Positions 46,245 through 54,979 of a stretch of DNA of 64,000 nucleotides are shown here, one piece after another; position 1 is the first letter of the stretch; the number at the start of each line of letters is the position of its first letter. The stretch lies in NCBI RefSeq assembly GCF_004217045.1, contig NZ_SGXM01000001.1, forward strand, positions 2,170,001 through 2,234,000, in the 5' to 3' direction. The notes under the pieces were generated by a model. The model was not told the DNA's origin. It saw only the letters and a program-made list of their open reading frames with translations, and did no database searches. The translations under genes were made by a program, and so were the position numbers. This stretch comes from Cupriavidus agavae. Its GTDB lineage: Bacteria > Pseudomonadota > Gammaproteobacteria > Burkholderiales > Burkholderiaceae.

Positions 46245-46301
46245 CGGCGCCGCCCCCGGGGCGTGGCGGGCCGGACACGCGGCGATGGCACAATACGCGC
46301 C

Positions 46302-46997
46302 ATGCAACGTCTCTGGTCCGCCTTCATCAAGTTCGTGCTGCTCGCCATCGTGGGCGGCGCGCTGCTGCTCGCGTTTGCCGTGCTGATGGCCAGCCGGCAG
46401 CTTCCCTCGCTCGACGCGCTGATGGCGTTCCGGCACTCGCCCGGCTACGTCCAGCTCGCCGATTTCCCGCATACGCTGCCCGAGGCCGTGGTGGCCATCG
46501 AGGATGACCGCTTCTACCTGCACGATGGCGTGGACTACGTGGGCGTGATGCGCGCCGGCGTGGCCAACCTGTCCGACGAACTGTCGCAGGGCGCCTCGAC
46601 CATCACCATGCAGGTGGCGCGCAACTTCTTCCTGTCGCGCAAGAAGACCTACACGCGCAAGCTCTACGAGATCCTGCTGGCCTACCGCATCGAGAATGCG
46701 CTGAGCAAGGACGAGATCCTGGAGCTGTATCTGAACAAGATCTACCTGGGCCAGGGCGCCTACGGCTTCGGCGAGGCCGCCGACACCTATTTCGGCAAGC
46801 CCGTGGAGCGGCTCACGCTGGCCGAATGCGCCATGCTGGCCGGGCTGCCCAAAGCCCCTTCCGCGAACAATCCCGTGGTCAATCCGCGCCGCGCCCGGCA
46901 GCGCCAGGCGTACATCCTGTTGCGCATGAAGGAGCTGGGCCGCATCACGGGTGCGCAATACGACGCAGCGCTGCTCGAACCACTGCGGCTGAAGTAG
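46302..46997 (+). CDS. Stand-alone GT51 peptidoglycan transglycosylase (PBP1A-like)
   Basis: A 231-aa protein with one N-terminal membrane helix (about 8-30) and a glycosyltransferase 51 domain. The catalytic Glu is in AIEDDRFYLHDGVD, followed by QGASTITMQVARNFFL, LYLNKIYLGQGAYGFGEAADTYFGK and LTLAECAMLAGLPKAP. The sequence is closer to the transglycosylase half of PBP1A than to MtgA, but the penicillin-binding half is absent. The stop is followed by unrelated sequence, so the short form looks genuine rather than frameshifted. It would polymerise lipid II. Confidence 0.88.
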   Translation: MQRLWSAFIKFVLLAIVGGALLLAFAVLMASRQLPSLDALMAFRHSPGYVQLADFPHTLPEAVVAIEDDRFYLHDGVDYVGVMRAGVANLSDELSQGASTITMQVARNFFLSRKKTYTRKLYEILLAYRIENALSKDEILELYLNKIYLGQGAYGFGEAADTYFGKPVERLTLAECAMLAGLPKAPSANNPVVNPRRARQRQAYILLRMKELGRITGAQYDAALLEPLRLK

Positions 46998-47092
46998 GCC
47001 GTGTCAGCCGCCCACCGACGGCGGCGCCGCCGGTGGCGTGCTAGCCTCGCTGCACCACCGGTACACCCCGGGCAGACAAGAACGAGGCAGCC

Positions 47093-47563
47093 ATGGACGG
47101 AATCTGGAGCGAGGTTTACAGCACGCTGCGGTCTGAGTTTTCAGACGTGCCGAACGCCAGCGAACTCACGAAAATTCTCGTCAGGCTGACGCTGGCCTGC
47201 CTGCTTGGCGGCATGATCGGCTGGGAACGCGAGTCGGCCGGCAAGGCCGCCGGCCTGCGCACCCACATGCTGGTGGCGATGGGATCGGCGCTGTTCGTGC
47301 TGGTGCCGCTGCTGGCAGGCACCCAACTGGCCGACATGAGCCGCGTGCTGCAGGGCCTGATCGCCGGCATCGGCTTTCTGGGCGCGGGCGCCATCATCAA
47401 GCACAAGGACGAGCAGGACATCCGGGGCCTGACCACGGCCGCCAGCATCTGGACGACGGCAGCCATCGGCGTGGCCTGCGGGCTGGGCCGCGAGTCCACC
47501 GCCGTGATCGCCACGCTGTTCGGCCTGGCGATCCTGCAGGTGCTCTACCGCGTCAAGAAGTAG
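47093..47563 (+). CDS. MgtC/SapB family membrane protein
   Basis: A 156-aa protein with four to five helices. LACLLGGMIGWERESAGKAAGLRTHMLVAMGSALFVLV and GLIAGIGFLGAGAIIKHKDE with LTTAASIWTTAAIGVACG are the MgtC/SapB signatures. It lacks the C-terminal ACT-like domain of virulence MgtC, so it is the short SapB-type form linked to Mg2+ or membrane-potential homeostasis. Its end overlaps fdsD tail-to-tail by 11 bp. Confidence 0.9.
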   Translation: MDGIWSEVYSTLRSEFSDVPNASELTKILVRLTLACLLGGMIGWERESAGKAAGLRTHMLVAMGSALFVLVPLLAGTQLADMSRVLQGLIAGIGFLGAGAIIKHKDEQDIRGLTTAASIWTTAAIGVACGLGRESTAVIATLFGLAILQVLYRVKK

Positions 47564-47816
47564 CCAGCGCGTCAGCGCGCGGCGTGCGCAGCGTCACCTC
47601 GAACTTGTCGGGGTGGCGCGCGAGCGCTTCGTGGACGATCGGGTCGACACCCTCGCCGCCCGCCTCCATGTGCGCCAGGAACGCACGCTTCATGCGCGGC
47701 TCCCAGAACTTCTTGATATGGCCGGCGATGTCGGCCAGCGCCTCGTCATGATCGGGCATGGCCTCGAAGAAGCTGCCGATCTGGTTGGCCATCTTGACCA
47801 GGTTCTCAATGTGCAT
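47553..47816 (-). CDS. fdsD: NAD-dependent formate dehydrogenase, delta subunit
   Basis: An 87-aa protein, MHIENLVKMANQIGSFFEAMPDHDEALADIAGHIKKFWEPRM and onward, typical of FdsD. FdsD is needed for active formate dehydrogenase, probably by aiding cofactor insertion, although it is not always in the purified complex. It is the last gene of the fds operon and begins ten bases after the fdsC stop. The ATG at MHIEN matches known FdsD starts. Confidence 0.92.
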   Translation of the reverse strand: MHIENLVKMANQIGSFFEAMPDHDEALADIAGHIKKFWEPRMKRAFLAHMEAGGEGVDPIVHEALARHPDKFEVTLRTPRADALATS

Positions 47817-47826
47817 TGCCAGACCC

Positions 47827-48675
47827 CTATGCAATCTGTAGTCGTTGGGGATGGGAGTAGACGACGAGGCTGCCGCCGCGCACGAAGCCGGCCAGCGTGA
47901 TGCCGGCGGACTCCGCCAGCCGCACCGCCATCGCAGTGGGTCCGGACACCGCCGCCAGCACCCCGGCGCCAATGGCGGCCGTCTTCTGCACCATCTCGTA
48001 GCTCGCACGGCTCGTGACGATCACGGCGCCGCGCGCGATGTCTTCCTGCCCGCCACGTGCCAGCGCGCCGGCCAGCTTGTCGAGCGCGTTGTGGCGGCCT
48101 ACGTCCTCGCGCACCAGCGCCAGTTCGCCATCGGCGCGCATCCAGCCCGCCGCATGGGTGGCGCCGGTATCCCGCAGCAGCGCCTGCCGCTTGTGCAGTG
48201 CGGAAAACGCATGCTCGAACACGGCGGGGTCGAATGTGGCTTCGCTGCTCACCGGGGCGGGCATGCGCATCACCTCGTCGAGCGATTCGGTGCCGCACAA
48301 CCCGCAGCCCGTGCGTCCCGCGAGCGCGCGGCGCCGGCCCTTGAGCGCCACGAAGGCGCCCGTGGCGATCTCCACCCGTACCGTGATGCCCTGCGCGCCC
48401 GCCTCCACATCGATGCCGTAGAGATCGGCGGCCGCCTCCACGATGCCTTCGCTGAGGCTGAAGCCGATGGCGAAATCCTCCAGGTCGGCCGGCGTAGCCA
48501 GCATCACCGCATGCGAGATGCCGTTGTACTCCAGCGCCACGGGCACTTCCTCGGCCAGGTGGTCCACCTCCGTCCCGGCTGCGCCATGCCGCCAGCGGCG
48601 TACCGCGAAGGTACGCTGGGCCGGCATCTCGGCGGTGCCGGCCGCGCTGTCGGGAGATGGCACGTCGCGCTTCAT
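47827..48675 (-). CDS. fdsC: Formate dehydrogenase sulfurtransferase (FdhD family)
   Basis: A 282-aa FdhD-family protein. FdhD moves sulphur from a cysteine desulfurase to the molybdenum cofactor before insertion into formate dehydrogenase. The CxxC motif is present in GRTGCGLCGTES. Other marks are EEVPVALEYNGISHAVMLATPADLEDFAIGFSLSEGI, VREDVGRHNALDK and VTSRASYEMVQK. In fds operons this gene is named fdsC. It follows fdsA by 20 bp and precedes fdsD by ten. Confidence 0.92.
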   Translation of the reverse strand: MKRDVPSPDSAAGTAEMPAQRTFAVRRWRHGAAGTEVDHLAEEVPVALEYNGISHAVMLATPADLEDFAIGFSLSEGIVEAAADLYGIDVEAGAQGITVRVEIATGAFVALKGRRRALAGRTGCGLCGTESLDEVMRMPAPVSSEATFDPAVFEHAFSALHKRQALLRDTGATHAAGWMRADGELALVREDVGRHNALDKLAGALARGGQEDIARGAVIVTSRASYEMVQKTAAIGAGVLAAVSGPTAMAVRLAESAGITLAGFVRGGSLVVYSHPQRLQIA

Positions 48676-48695
48676 CTTTCAGTCTCCTGCCTGCC

Positions 48696-51569
48696 TCAGC
48701 CGGCCGGGGCCGTCTCGCCTGCCGCGCGGAGGTGGGCCAGCTGTTCCTCGTTGAACGCCTGGTAGTTGCGCTGCCACGTGGAAGGCTGCGCCACCGGCAT
48801 CACCTGCACCGCCGTCACCTTGTACTCGGGGCAGTTGGTGGCCCAGTCCGAGTTGTCGGTGGTGATCACGTTGGCGCCCGACTCGGGGAAGTGGAACGTC
48901 GTGTAGACCACACCCGGCTGCATGCGCCGGCTCACGATCGCCCGCAGCACCGTCTCGCCGGCGCGGCTTTGCACGCCCACCCAGTCGCCATCCTTGATGC
49001 CACGCTCCTCGGCATCGTGCGGATGGATCTCCAGGCGGTCCTCGTCGTGCCAGTGCACGTTGGCGGTGCGCCGCGTCTGCGCGCCCACGTTGTACTGCGA
49101 CAGGATACGCCCGGTGGTCAGGATCAGCGGGAACTTGCGGTTCACCTTCTCGTCAGTGGCCACGTACTTGGTGATGATGAACTTGCCCTTGCCGCGCACG
49201 AAGCCATCGACGTGCATCGTCGGCGTGCCCTGCGGTGCCTCGGCGTTGCAAGGCCACTGGATGCTGCCCAGTTCTTCGAGCTTCTGGTAGCTCACGCCCG
49301 AGAAGGTCGGCGTCAGCGCCGCAATCTCGTCCATGATCTCGGACGGGTGGCTGTAGTTCATCGGATAGCCGAGCGCGTTCGACAGCAGGATGGTGGCTTC
49401 CCAGTCCGAGTAGCCGGCTTGCGGCGGCATCACCTTGCGCACGCGCGAGATGCGGCGCTCGGCGTTGGTGAACGTGCCGTCCTTCTCCAGGAACGACGAG
49501 CCCGGCAGGAATACGTGCGCGTACTTGGCCGTCTCGTTCAGGAAGATGTCCTGCACGACGATGCACTCCATCGACGACAGCGCCTCGGACACATGCTGCG
49601 TGTTCGGGTCCGACTGGACGATGTCCTCGCCCTGGCAGTACAGCCCCTTGAACGTGCCGCCCAGCGCGGCCTCGAACATGTTCGGGATGCGCAGGCCCGG
49701 CTCCGGATTGATGTCGACGCCCCAGGCGGCTTCGAACTGGCCGCGCACCGTGGAATCGGACACGTGGCGGTAGCCCGGCAGTTCGTGCGGGAACGAGCCG
49801 ATGTCGCACGAGCCCTGCACGTTGTTCTGGCCGCGCAGCGGGTTCACGCCCACACCCTCGCGGCCGATGTTGCCGGTGGCCATGGCGAGGTTGGCGATGC
49901 CCATCACGGTCGTGGAGCCCTGTGCATGCTCGGTGACGCCCAGCCCGTAGTAAATGGCTGCGTTGCCGCCCGTGGCGTAGAGCCGCGCTGCGCCGCGCAG
50001 CAGGTCGGCCGGCACGCCGGTCACGGCCTCCATCGTCTCGGGCGAGTTCTCGGGCAGCGCCACGAAGTCACGCCACTGCTGGAAGGCACGGTCCTCGCAG
50101 CGCTCGGCGATGAACGCTTCGGCCAGCAGGCCCTCGGTCACGATCACATGCGCCAGCGACGTCACCAGCGCCACGTTCGTGCCCGGACGCAGTTGCAGGT
50201 GATAGTCGGCGCGGATGTGCGGGGAATCGACCAGGTCGATCTGGCGCGGATCGACGACAATCAGCTTCGCGCCGGCGCGCAGGCGGCGCTTCATGCGCGA
50301 GGCGAACACCGGGTGGCCGTCGCTCGGGTTGGCGCCGATCACCATGATCACGTCGGCCTTGGCCACCGAGCGGAAGGTCTGCGTGCCCGCCGATTCGCCG
50401 AGCGTGGTCTTCAGGCCATAGCCGGTGGGCGAGTGGCAGACGCGCGCGCAGGTATCCACGTTGTTGTTGCCGAACGCGGCCCGCACGAGCTTCTGCACGA
50501 GATAGCCTTCCTCGTTGGTGCAGCGCGACGAGACGATGCCGCCGATCGAGTCCTGGCCGTGCTCGGCCTGGATCTTGCGGAACTGCGAGGCCGCATAGCC
50601 GATGGCCTCTTCCCACGACACCTCGCGCCACGGATCGGTGATCTTCGCGCGGATCATCGGCTTCAGGATACGGTCCTTGTGCGTGGCATAGCCCCAGGCA
50701 AAGCGGCCCTTCACGCAGGCGTGGCCCTCGTTGGCGGCGCCGTCCTTGTACGGGACCATGCGCACCACCTCGTTACCCTTCATCTCGGCCTTGAACGAGC
50801 AGCCCACGCCGCAGTACGCGCACGTGGTGACCTTGCTGTGCGACGGCTGACCCAGCTGGATTACCGAGGTCTCGGTCAGCGTGGCCGTCGGGCAGGCCTG
50901 CACGCAGGCGCCGCACGAGACGCAATCCGACTCCATGAACGGCTGGTCGGTGCCGGCCGACACGCGCGACTCGAAGCCGCGCCCGCTGATGGTCAGTGCG
51001 AACGTGCCCTGGGTTTCCTCGCAGGCGCGCACGCAGCGGTTGCAGACGATGCACTTGGACGGGTCGTACGTGAAGTACGGGTTCGACTCGTCCTTCTTCA
51101 TGTGCGTGTGCGTGGCGATCGGCGCGGCGCCGCCGGCGCCATCGGCATAGCGCACCTCGCGCAGGCCCACCACGCCGGCCATGTCCTGCAGTTCGCAGTT
51201 GCCGTTGGTCGGGCAGGTCAGGCAGTCGAGCGGGTGATCGGAGATATACAGCTCCATCACGCCGCGGCGCAGGTCGCCGAGCTTGCCGCTCTGCGTGCGC
51301 ACCTTCATGCCGGCTTCGGCGGGTGTGGTGCACGACGCGGGGTAGCCGCGCCGGCCCTCGATCTCCACGAGGCACAGGCGGCAGGAGCCGAACGGCTCCA
51401 GCGAATCGGTGGCACAGAGCTTGGGCACGCCAATGCCGGCTTCGGCGGCGGCGCGCATCACGGATGTGCCGGCGGGTACGGTGACGGACACGCCGTCGAT
51501 CTCCAGCGTGACCTGCGTGGCGGCCTCGATGGCCGGGGTACCGTAGTCAAAATCGTCGCGAGCGTTCAA
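48696..51569 (-). CDS. fdsA: NAD-dependent formate dehydrogenase, catalytic alpha subunit
   Basis: A 957-aa molybdenum enzyme that oxidises formate to CO2. The N-terminus has a [2Fe-2S] ferredoxin domain (CATDSLEPFGSCRLCLVEIEG), a His/Cys cluster (DHPLDCLTCPTNGNCELQ) and two [4Fe-4S] clusters (CIVCNRCVRAC and CVSCGACVQAC). The catalytic part follows with another [4Fe-4S] (CAYCGVGCSFK). The molybdenum ligand is Cys378 in ARVCHSPTG, followed by the conserved His. The start is a TTG codon (MNARDDFDYGTP) with GGGAG six bases upstream. The 90-bp gap to fdsB is the largest inside the operon. Confidence 0.95.
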   Translation of the reverse strand: MNARDDFDYGTPAIEAATQVTLEIDGVSVTVPAGTSVMRAAAEAGIGVPKLCATDSLEPFGSCRLCLVEIEGRRGYPASCTTPAEAGMKVRTQSGKLGDLRRGVMELYISDHPLDCLTCPTNGNCELQDMAGVVGLREVRYADGAGGAAPIATHTHMKKDESNPYFTYDPSKCIVCNRCVRACEETQGTFALTISGRGFESRVSAGTDQPFMESDCVSCGACVQACPTATLTETSVIQLGQPSHSKVTTCAYCGVGCSFKAEMKGNEVVRMVPYKDGAANEGHACVKGRFAWGYATHKDRILKPMIRAKITDPWREVSWEEAIGYAASQFRKIQAEHGQDSIGGIVSSRCTNEEGYLVQKLVRAAFGNNNVDTCARVCHSPTGYGLKTTLGESAGTQTFRSVAKADVIMVIGANPSDGHPVFASRMKRRLRAGAKLIVVDPRQIDLVDSPHIRADYHLQLRPGTNVALVTSLAHVIVTEGLLAEAFIAERCEDRAFQQWRDFVALPENSPETMEAVTGVPADLLRGAARLYATGGNAAIYYGLGVTEHAQGSTTVMGIANLAMATGNIGREGVGVNPLRGQNNVQGSCDIGSFPHELPGYRHVSDSTVRGQFEAAWGVDINPEPGLRIPNMFEAALGGTFKGLYCQGEDIVQSDPNTQHVSEALSSMECIVVQDIFLNETAKYAHVFLPGSSFLEKDGTFTNAERRISRVRKVMPPQAGYSDWEATILLSNALGYPMNYSHPSEIMDEIAALTPTFSGVSYQKLEELGSIQWPCNAEAPQGTPTMHVDGFVRGKGKFIITKYVATDEKVNRKFPLILTTGRILSQYNVGAQTRRTANVHWHDEDRLEIHPHDAEERGIKDGDWVGVQSRAGETVLRAIVSRRMQPGVVYTTFHFPESGANVITTDNSDWATNCPEYKVTAVQVMPVAQPSTWQRNYQAFNEEQLAHLRAAGETAPAG

Positions 51570-51659
51570 GGACGTCTCCCGAAATACTGCTAGTGAGGAT
51601 GCGCACCCCTGAGGGATGCGTCGGTCTGTTTCTTGCCGTTGCCGGCGCGCCGGTCGGGG

Positions 51660-53225
51660 CTAGGCCGCCTGGGCCGGCTTGGGCTGCAGCCCGAAGTCTT
51701 CCGGGAACTCGTTCAGCGCCGACAATACCGGGTAAGGCGTCATGCCGCCCATCGCGCAGAGCGAGCCGTTGAGCATCGTGTCGCAGAGGTCGCGCACCAG
51801 CGCCACGTGCTTGACGGGCTGGTCGCCGGCCATGATGCGGTCGATGACCTCCACGCCGCGCGTCGACCCGATCCGGCACGGCGTGCACTTGCCGCACGAC
51901 TCGATGGCGCAGAACTCCATCGCGTAGCGCGCCATCTTCGCCATGTCCACGGTTTCGTCGAACACCACAATGCCGCCGTGCCCCACGACCGCACCGAACG
52001 CGGCATATGCCTCGTAGTCGAGCGGCGCGTCGAAGCGCGATTCCGGCAGATAGGCGCCCAGCGGACCGCCCACCTGCACGGCACGGATGGCCCGGCCGCT
52101 GCGCGTGCCGCCGCCGAAATCCACCAGCAGTTCGCGCAGCGTCACGCCGAATGCCTTCTCCACGAGCCCGCCCTGGCGGATATTGCCGGCCAGCTGGAAC
52201 GGCAGCGTGCCGCGCGAGCGGCCCATGCCGTAATCCTTGTAGAACGTGGCGCCACGCGCGAGGATGATCGGCACCGTGGCCAGCGAAATCACGTTGTTGA
52301 TCACCGTGGGCTGGCCGAACAAACCCTTGAGCGCCGGCAGCGGCGGCTTGGCGCGCACCACGCCGCGCTTGCCTTCCAGGCTTTCGAGCAGCGCCGTTTC
52401 CTCGCCGCACACGTAGGCACCGGCCCCCTTGCGCACTTCCAGGCGGAAGCGCCGGCCGCTGCCGCGGATGTTGTCGCCAAGCCAGCCGGCCTGCGTGGCC
52501 GTCTCGATCGCGGCCTCGGTGGCGGCAATCGCGTGCGGGTATTCGGAACGCGTGTAGATGTAGCCCTGCTCGGCGCCCACGGCCAGCCCGGCAATCGTCA
52601 TGCCTTCGATCAGCATGAACGGATCGTCCTCCATGACCATGCGGTCGGAGAACGTGCCCGAGTCGCCTTCGTCGGCGTTGCAGACGATGTACTTGACCGG
52701 CGATTGCGCAGCCAGCACCGTCTTCCACTTGATGCCGGTCGGGAACGCCGCACCGCCCCGGCCGCGCAGGCCGGAGTCGAGCACTTCCTGGACGATCTGC
52801 TCGGGCGCCATCGACAGCGCACGGGTCAGGCCGGCAAAGCCTTCGTGGGCGATGTAGTCGTCGAGCGAGAGCGGATCGGTGATGCCAAGCCGCGCAAAGG
52901 TCAGGCGCTCCTGGTTCTTCAGGAACGGGATGTCGTCGGTCAACCCATGCGCCAGGGCATGCTGGCCGCCCGTGAGGAACGCTGCGTCGAAGAGGCCGGG
53001 CACATCGTCCTCGGTAACGGGGCCATAGGCCACGCGGCCGGCGTCCGTCTGCACCTCGACCAGCGGTTCGAGCCAGAACATGCCGCGCGAACCGTTGCGC
53101 ACAATGCGCACGTCGGCGCCGCGCCGGGTTGCCTCGGCCGCGATGGTCTGCGCCACTTCGTCGGCACCGAGCGACAGTGCCGTGGAATCGCGCGGCACGA
53201 AGATCGTGATGGGAGACGTGCTCAT
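51660..53225 (-). CDS. fdsB: NAD-dependent formate dehydrogenase, beta subunit (FMN/NAD)
   Basis: A 521-aa NuoF-like diaphorase. A thioredoxin-like N-terminal region is followed by the FMN/NADH domain (SGLRGRGGAAFPTGIKWK, CNADEGDSGTFSDRMVMEDDP, GAGAYVCGEETALLESLEG) and a [4Fe-4S] site (ESCGKCTPCRIG). It passes electrons from FdsA to NAD+. Its start overlaps the fdsG stop by 4 bp, giving translational coupling. Confidence 0.95.
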   Translation of the reverse strand: MSTSPITIFVPRDSTALSLGADEVAQTIAAEATRRGADVRIVRNGSRGMFWLEPLVEVQTDAGRVAYGPVTEDDVPGLFDAAFLTGGQHALAHGLTDDIPFLKNQERLTFARLGITDPLSLDDYIAHEGFAGLTRALSMAPEQIVQEVLDSGLRGRGGAAFPTGIKWKTVLAAQSPVKYIVCNADEGDSGTFSDRMVMEDDPFMLIEGMTIAGLAVGAEQGYIYTRSEYPHAIAATEAAIETATQAGWLGDNIRGSGRRFRLEVRKGAGAYVCGEETALLESLEGKRGVVRAKPPLPALKGLFGQPTVINNVISLATVPIILARGATFYKDYGMGRSRGTLPFQLAGNIRQGGLVEKAFGVTLRELLVDFGGGTRSGRAIRAVQVGGPLGAYLPESRFDAPLDYEAYAAFGAVVGHGGIVVFDETVDMAKMARYAMEFCAIESCGKCTPCRIGSTRGVEVIDRIMAGDQPVKHVALVRDLCDTMLNGSLCAMGGMTPYPVLSALNEFPEDFGLQPKPAQAA

Positions 53226-53746
53226 GCGCGGGCCTCCTCGTCTTCGCGTGCCGCCTCGATCAGGCGGTCGAAGCGCCGGGCATCGACCCGCGCGTGGAGC
53301 CGGTCGCCAATCATCATGGCCGGGCCCGTCGCGCACTGGCCAAGGCAGTAGACCGGTTCCAGCGTGAACTGGCCGTCTGCCGTGGTCTCGTGGAAATCGC
53401 ATCCCAGCGACTGGCACGCGTGCGCGGCCAGGCCGTCAGCGCCCACCGACTGGCAGGCTTCGGCGCGGCACACCTGCACCACGTGGCGCCCGGCCGGATG
53501 ATCGCGGAAATGGTGGTAGAACGTGATCACGCCATGCACCTCGGCGCGCGACAGGTTCAGCGCCTTGGCGATGACCGGCACCGCGCCGGGCGGGATATAA
53601 CCCTGGCTGTCCTGGATCTCGTGCAGGATCGGCAGCAGCGCGCCGGGCATGTCGCGCCGGGCTGCCACAATGGCCGCGATGGCCGCCGTGCCGGCAGCCG
53701 CGTCGTCATTGCCGGCGGGCGCCGTGGGGATGGCGATTTCTGGCAT
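53222..53746 (-). CDS. fdsG: NAD-dependent formate dehydrogenase, gamma subunit
   Basis: A 174-aa NuoE-like subunit with a thioredoxin-fold [2Fe-2S] site: cysteines in VCRAEACQSVG and YCLGQCATGP. HEIQDSQGYIPPGAVPVIAKALNLSRAEVHGVITFYHHF is the family N-domain. GGAGA five bases before the ATG supports MPEIAIPT as the start over upstream in-frame codons. It is the first gene of fdsGBACD and is divergent from the regulator across 135 bp. Confidence 0.94.
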   Translation of the reverse strand: MPEIAIPTAPAGNDDAAAGTAAIAAIVAARRDMPGALLPILHEIQDSQGYIPPGAVPVIAKALNLSRAEVHGVITFYHHFRDHPAGRHVVQVCRAEACQSVGADGLAAHACQSLGCDFHETTADGQFTLEPVYCLGQCATGPAMMIGDRLHARVDARRFDRLIEAAREDEEARA

Positions 53747-53763
53747 CTTGTCTCCATTTGTCG

Positions 53764-53777
53764 TATCGGCCCCGATA
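53764..53777. promoter_or_regulatory. Inverted repeat TATCGG-N2-CCGATA upstream of fdsG
   Basis: A perfect 6-base inverted repeat 18 bp upstream of the fdsG start in the fdsG/fdsR gap. It partly overlaps GATATC, another palindrome. It is a candidate site for the divergent regulator, though its closeness to the start would suit repression more than activation. Confidence 0.4.
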
Positions 53778-53881
53778 TCGGCTTTTTTGTTCATATTCGG
53801 GACCAACCCAGCGGGCTTCGAGGCCGCTTTATGCGACTATAGGACCGTGTTTTGCACCGTTCAATATGCTATTTTCCGCAT

Positions 53882-54973
53882 ATGCTACGCATCTCGATCC
53901 TCCCCCACCTGCAGATCCGCGACGACACCTCCCCGGCGCCCGCGCCAGCGCTCGATGTGTCACGTCTGGTCGCCCTTTTGAGCCTGATAGAGTCCACCGG
54001 CAACATCGCGCAATCAGCGGAAGCCATGACGTTGTCATATCGCTACGCCTGGGGCATCCTGCGCGACGCCGAGACATTGTTTGGCGGCGCGCTGATTGCC
54101 AAGACCCGGGGCCGGGGGTCGACGCTGACCCCGATGGCCCAGCAACTGGTCTGGGCCAGCAAGCGCATTGCCGCCCGCCTGACGCCGACGCTGGACAGCC
54201 TGGCGTCCGAGCTAGAAATCGAACTCAAGAAGCTGATGGCGGCATCCGACCCGGCGGTACGCATCCACGCCAGCCATGGTTTCGCCGTTGCTGCACTGCG
54301 GGATTTTCTCGACGAGCAGAAGGTGCGCCACGACCTGAAGTACTGCGGCAGCCTCGAAGCTACCGCCGCGCTGGCCGAGGGCGCCTGCGATGTGGCGGGT
54401 TTCCACGTACCGATCGGCGAGTTCGAGGAAGAAACGCTACGTGGCTTCGCGCGCTGGCTCCATCCCGACAAACACTGCCTGATCCACCTGGCCACGCGCC
54501 AGCAGGGCCTGTTCGTCCGGCCCGGCAATCCGCTCGGCATCACGTCGCTCGAAGACCTCGTCCGCTCCGACGTACGGTTCGTGAACCGGCAACTCGGCTC
54601 CGGCACGCGGCTGCTGCTGGATCTGATGCTGGCGCGGCGTGGCATCGACACCACGCGCATCGAAGGCTTCAACAACGGCGAATTCACCCACGCGGCCGTG
54701 GCGGCCTACATCGGCAGCGGCATGGCCGACGTGGGGTTCGGCGTGGAAACCGCCGCCCGCCGCTTCGGCCTGGAGTTTGTCCCGGTGCTGCAGGAACGCT
54801 ACTTCTTCGCGCTGGAAAAAGAGGCCCTGCGCAGCCCCGCGCTGCAGGGCGCGGTAGGCGCGATGAAAAGCGGCATGTTCCGCGAACGCGTCAACGCCCT
54901 GCCGGGCTACGACGGCACGCGGACCGGGCTGGTGCAGACGTTCGAGGAAGCGTTTCCGGGGGTGGTTTTGTAG
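53882..54973 (+). CDS. fdsR: FdsR-type regulator: ModE-like HTH plus periplasmic-binding-like domain
   Basis: A 363-aa DNA-binding protein. Residues about 25-110 form a LysR/ModE-type winged helix (SRLVALLSLIESTGNIAQSAEAMTLSYRYAWGILRDAETLFG, then LVWASKRIAARL). Residues about 130-350 resemble a substrate-binding protein domain (RIHASHGFAVAALRDFL, CDVAGFHVPIG, FVNRQLGSGTRLLLDLML, GMADVGFGVETAARRFGLEFVPV). In Cupriavidus, FdsR controls the fds operon in response to formate. Divergent position and architecture support the name. No clear ribosome-binding site precedes the ATG. Confidence 0.8.
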   Translation: MLRISILPHLQIRDDTSPAPAPALDVSRLVALLSLIESTGNIAQSAEAMTLSYRYAWGILRDAETLFGGALIAKTRGRGSTLTPMAQQLVWASKRIAARLTPTLDSLASELEIELKKLMAASDPAVRIHASHGFAVAALRDFLDEQKVRHDLKYCGSLEATAALAEGACDVAGFHVPIGEFEEETLRGFARWLHPDKHCLIHLATRQQGLFVRPGNPLGITSLEDLVRSDVRFVNRQLGSGTRLLLDLMLARRGIDTTRIEGFNNGEFTHAAVAAYIGSGMADVGFGVETAARRFGLEFVPVLQERYFFALEKEALRSPALQGAVGAMKSGMFRERVNALPGYDGTRTGLVQTFEEAFPGVVL

Positions 54974-54979
54974 TCCCGC

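Noticed and set aside
44724..46958. A 744-codon open frame antisense to the DASS transporter and transglycosylase
   Set aside because: It spans two clear genes on the other strand and has shadow-type composition (His/Gln/Arg/Asp).
48657..51593. A 978-codon open frame antisense to fdsA
   Set aside because: The minus strand encodes a full-length FdsA with all cluster motifs. The plus frame is a compositional shadow.
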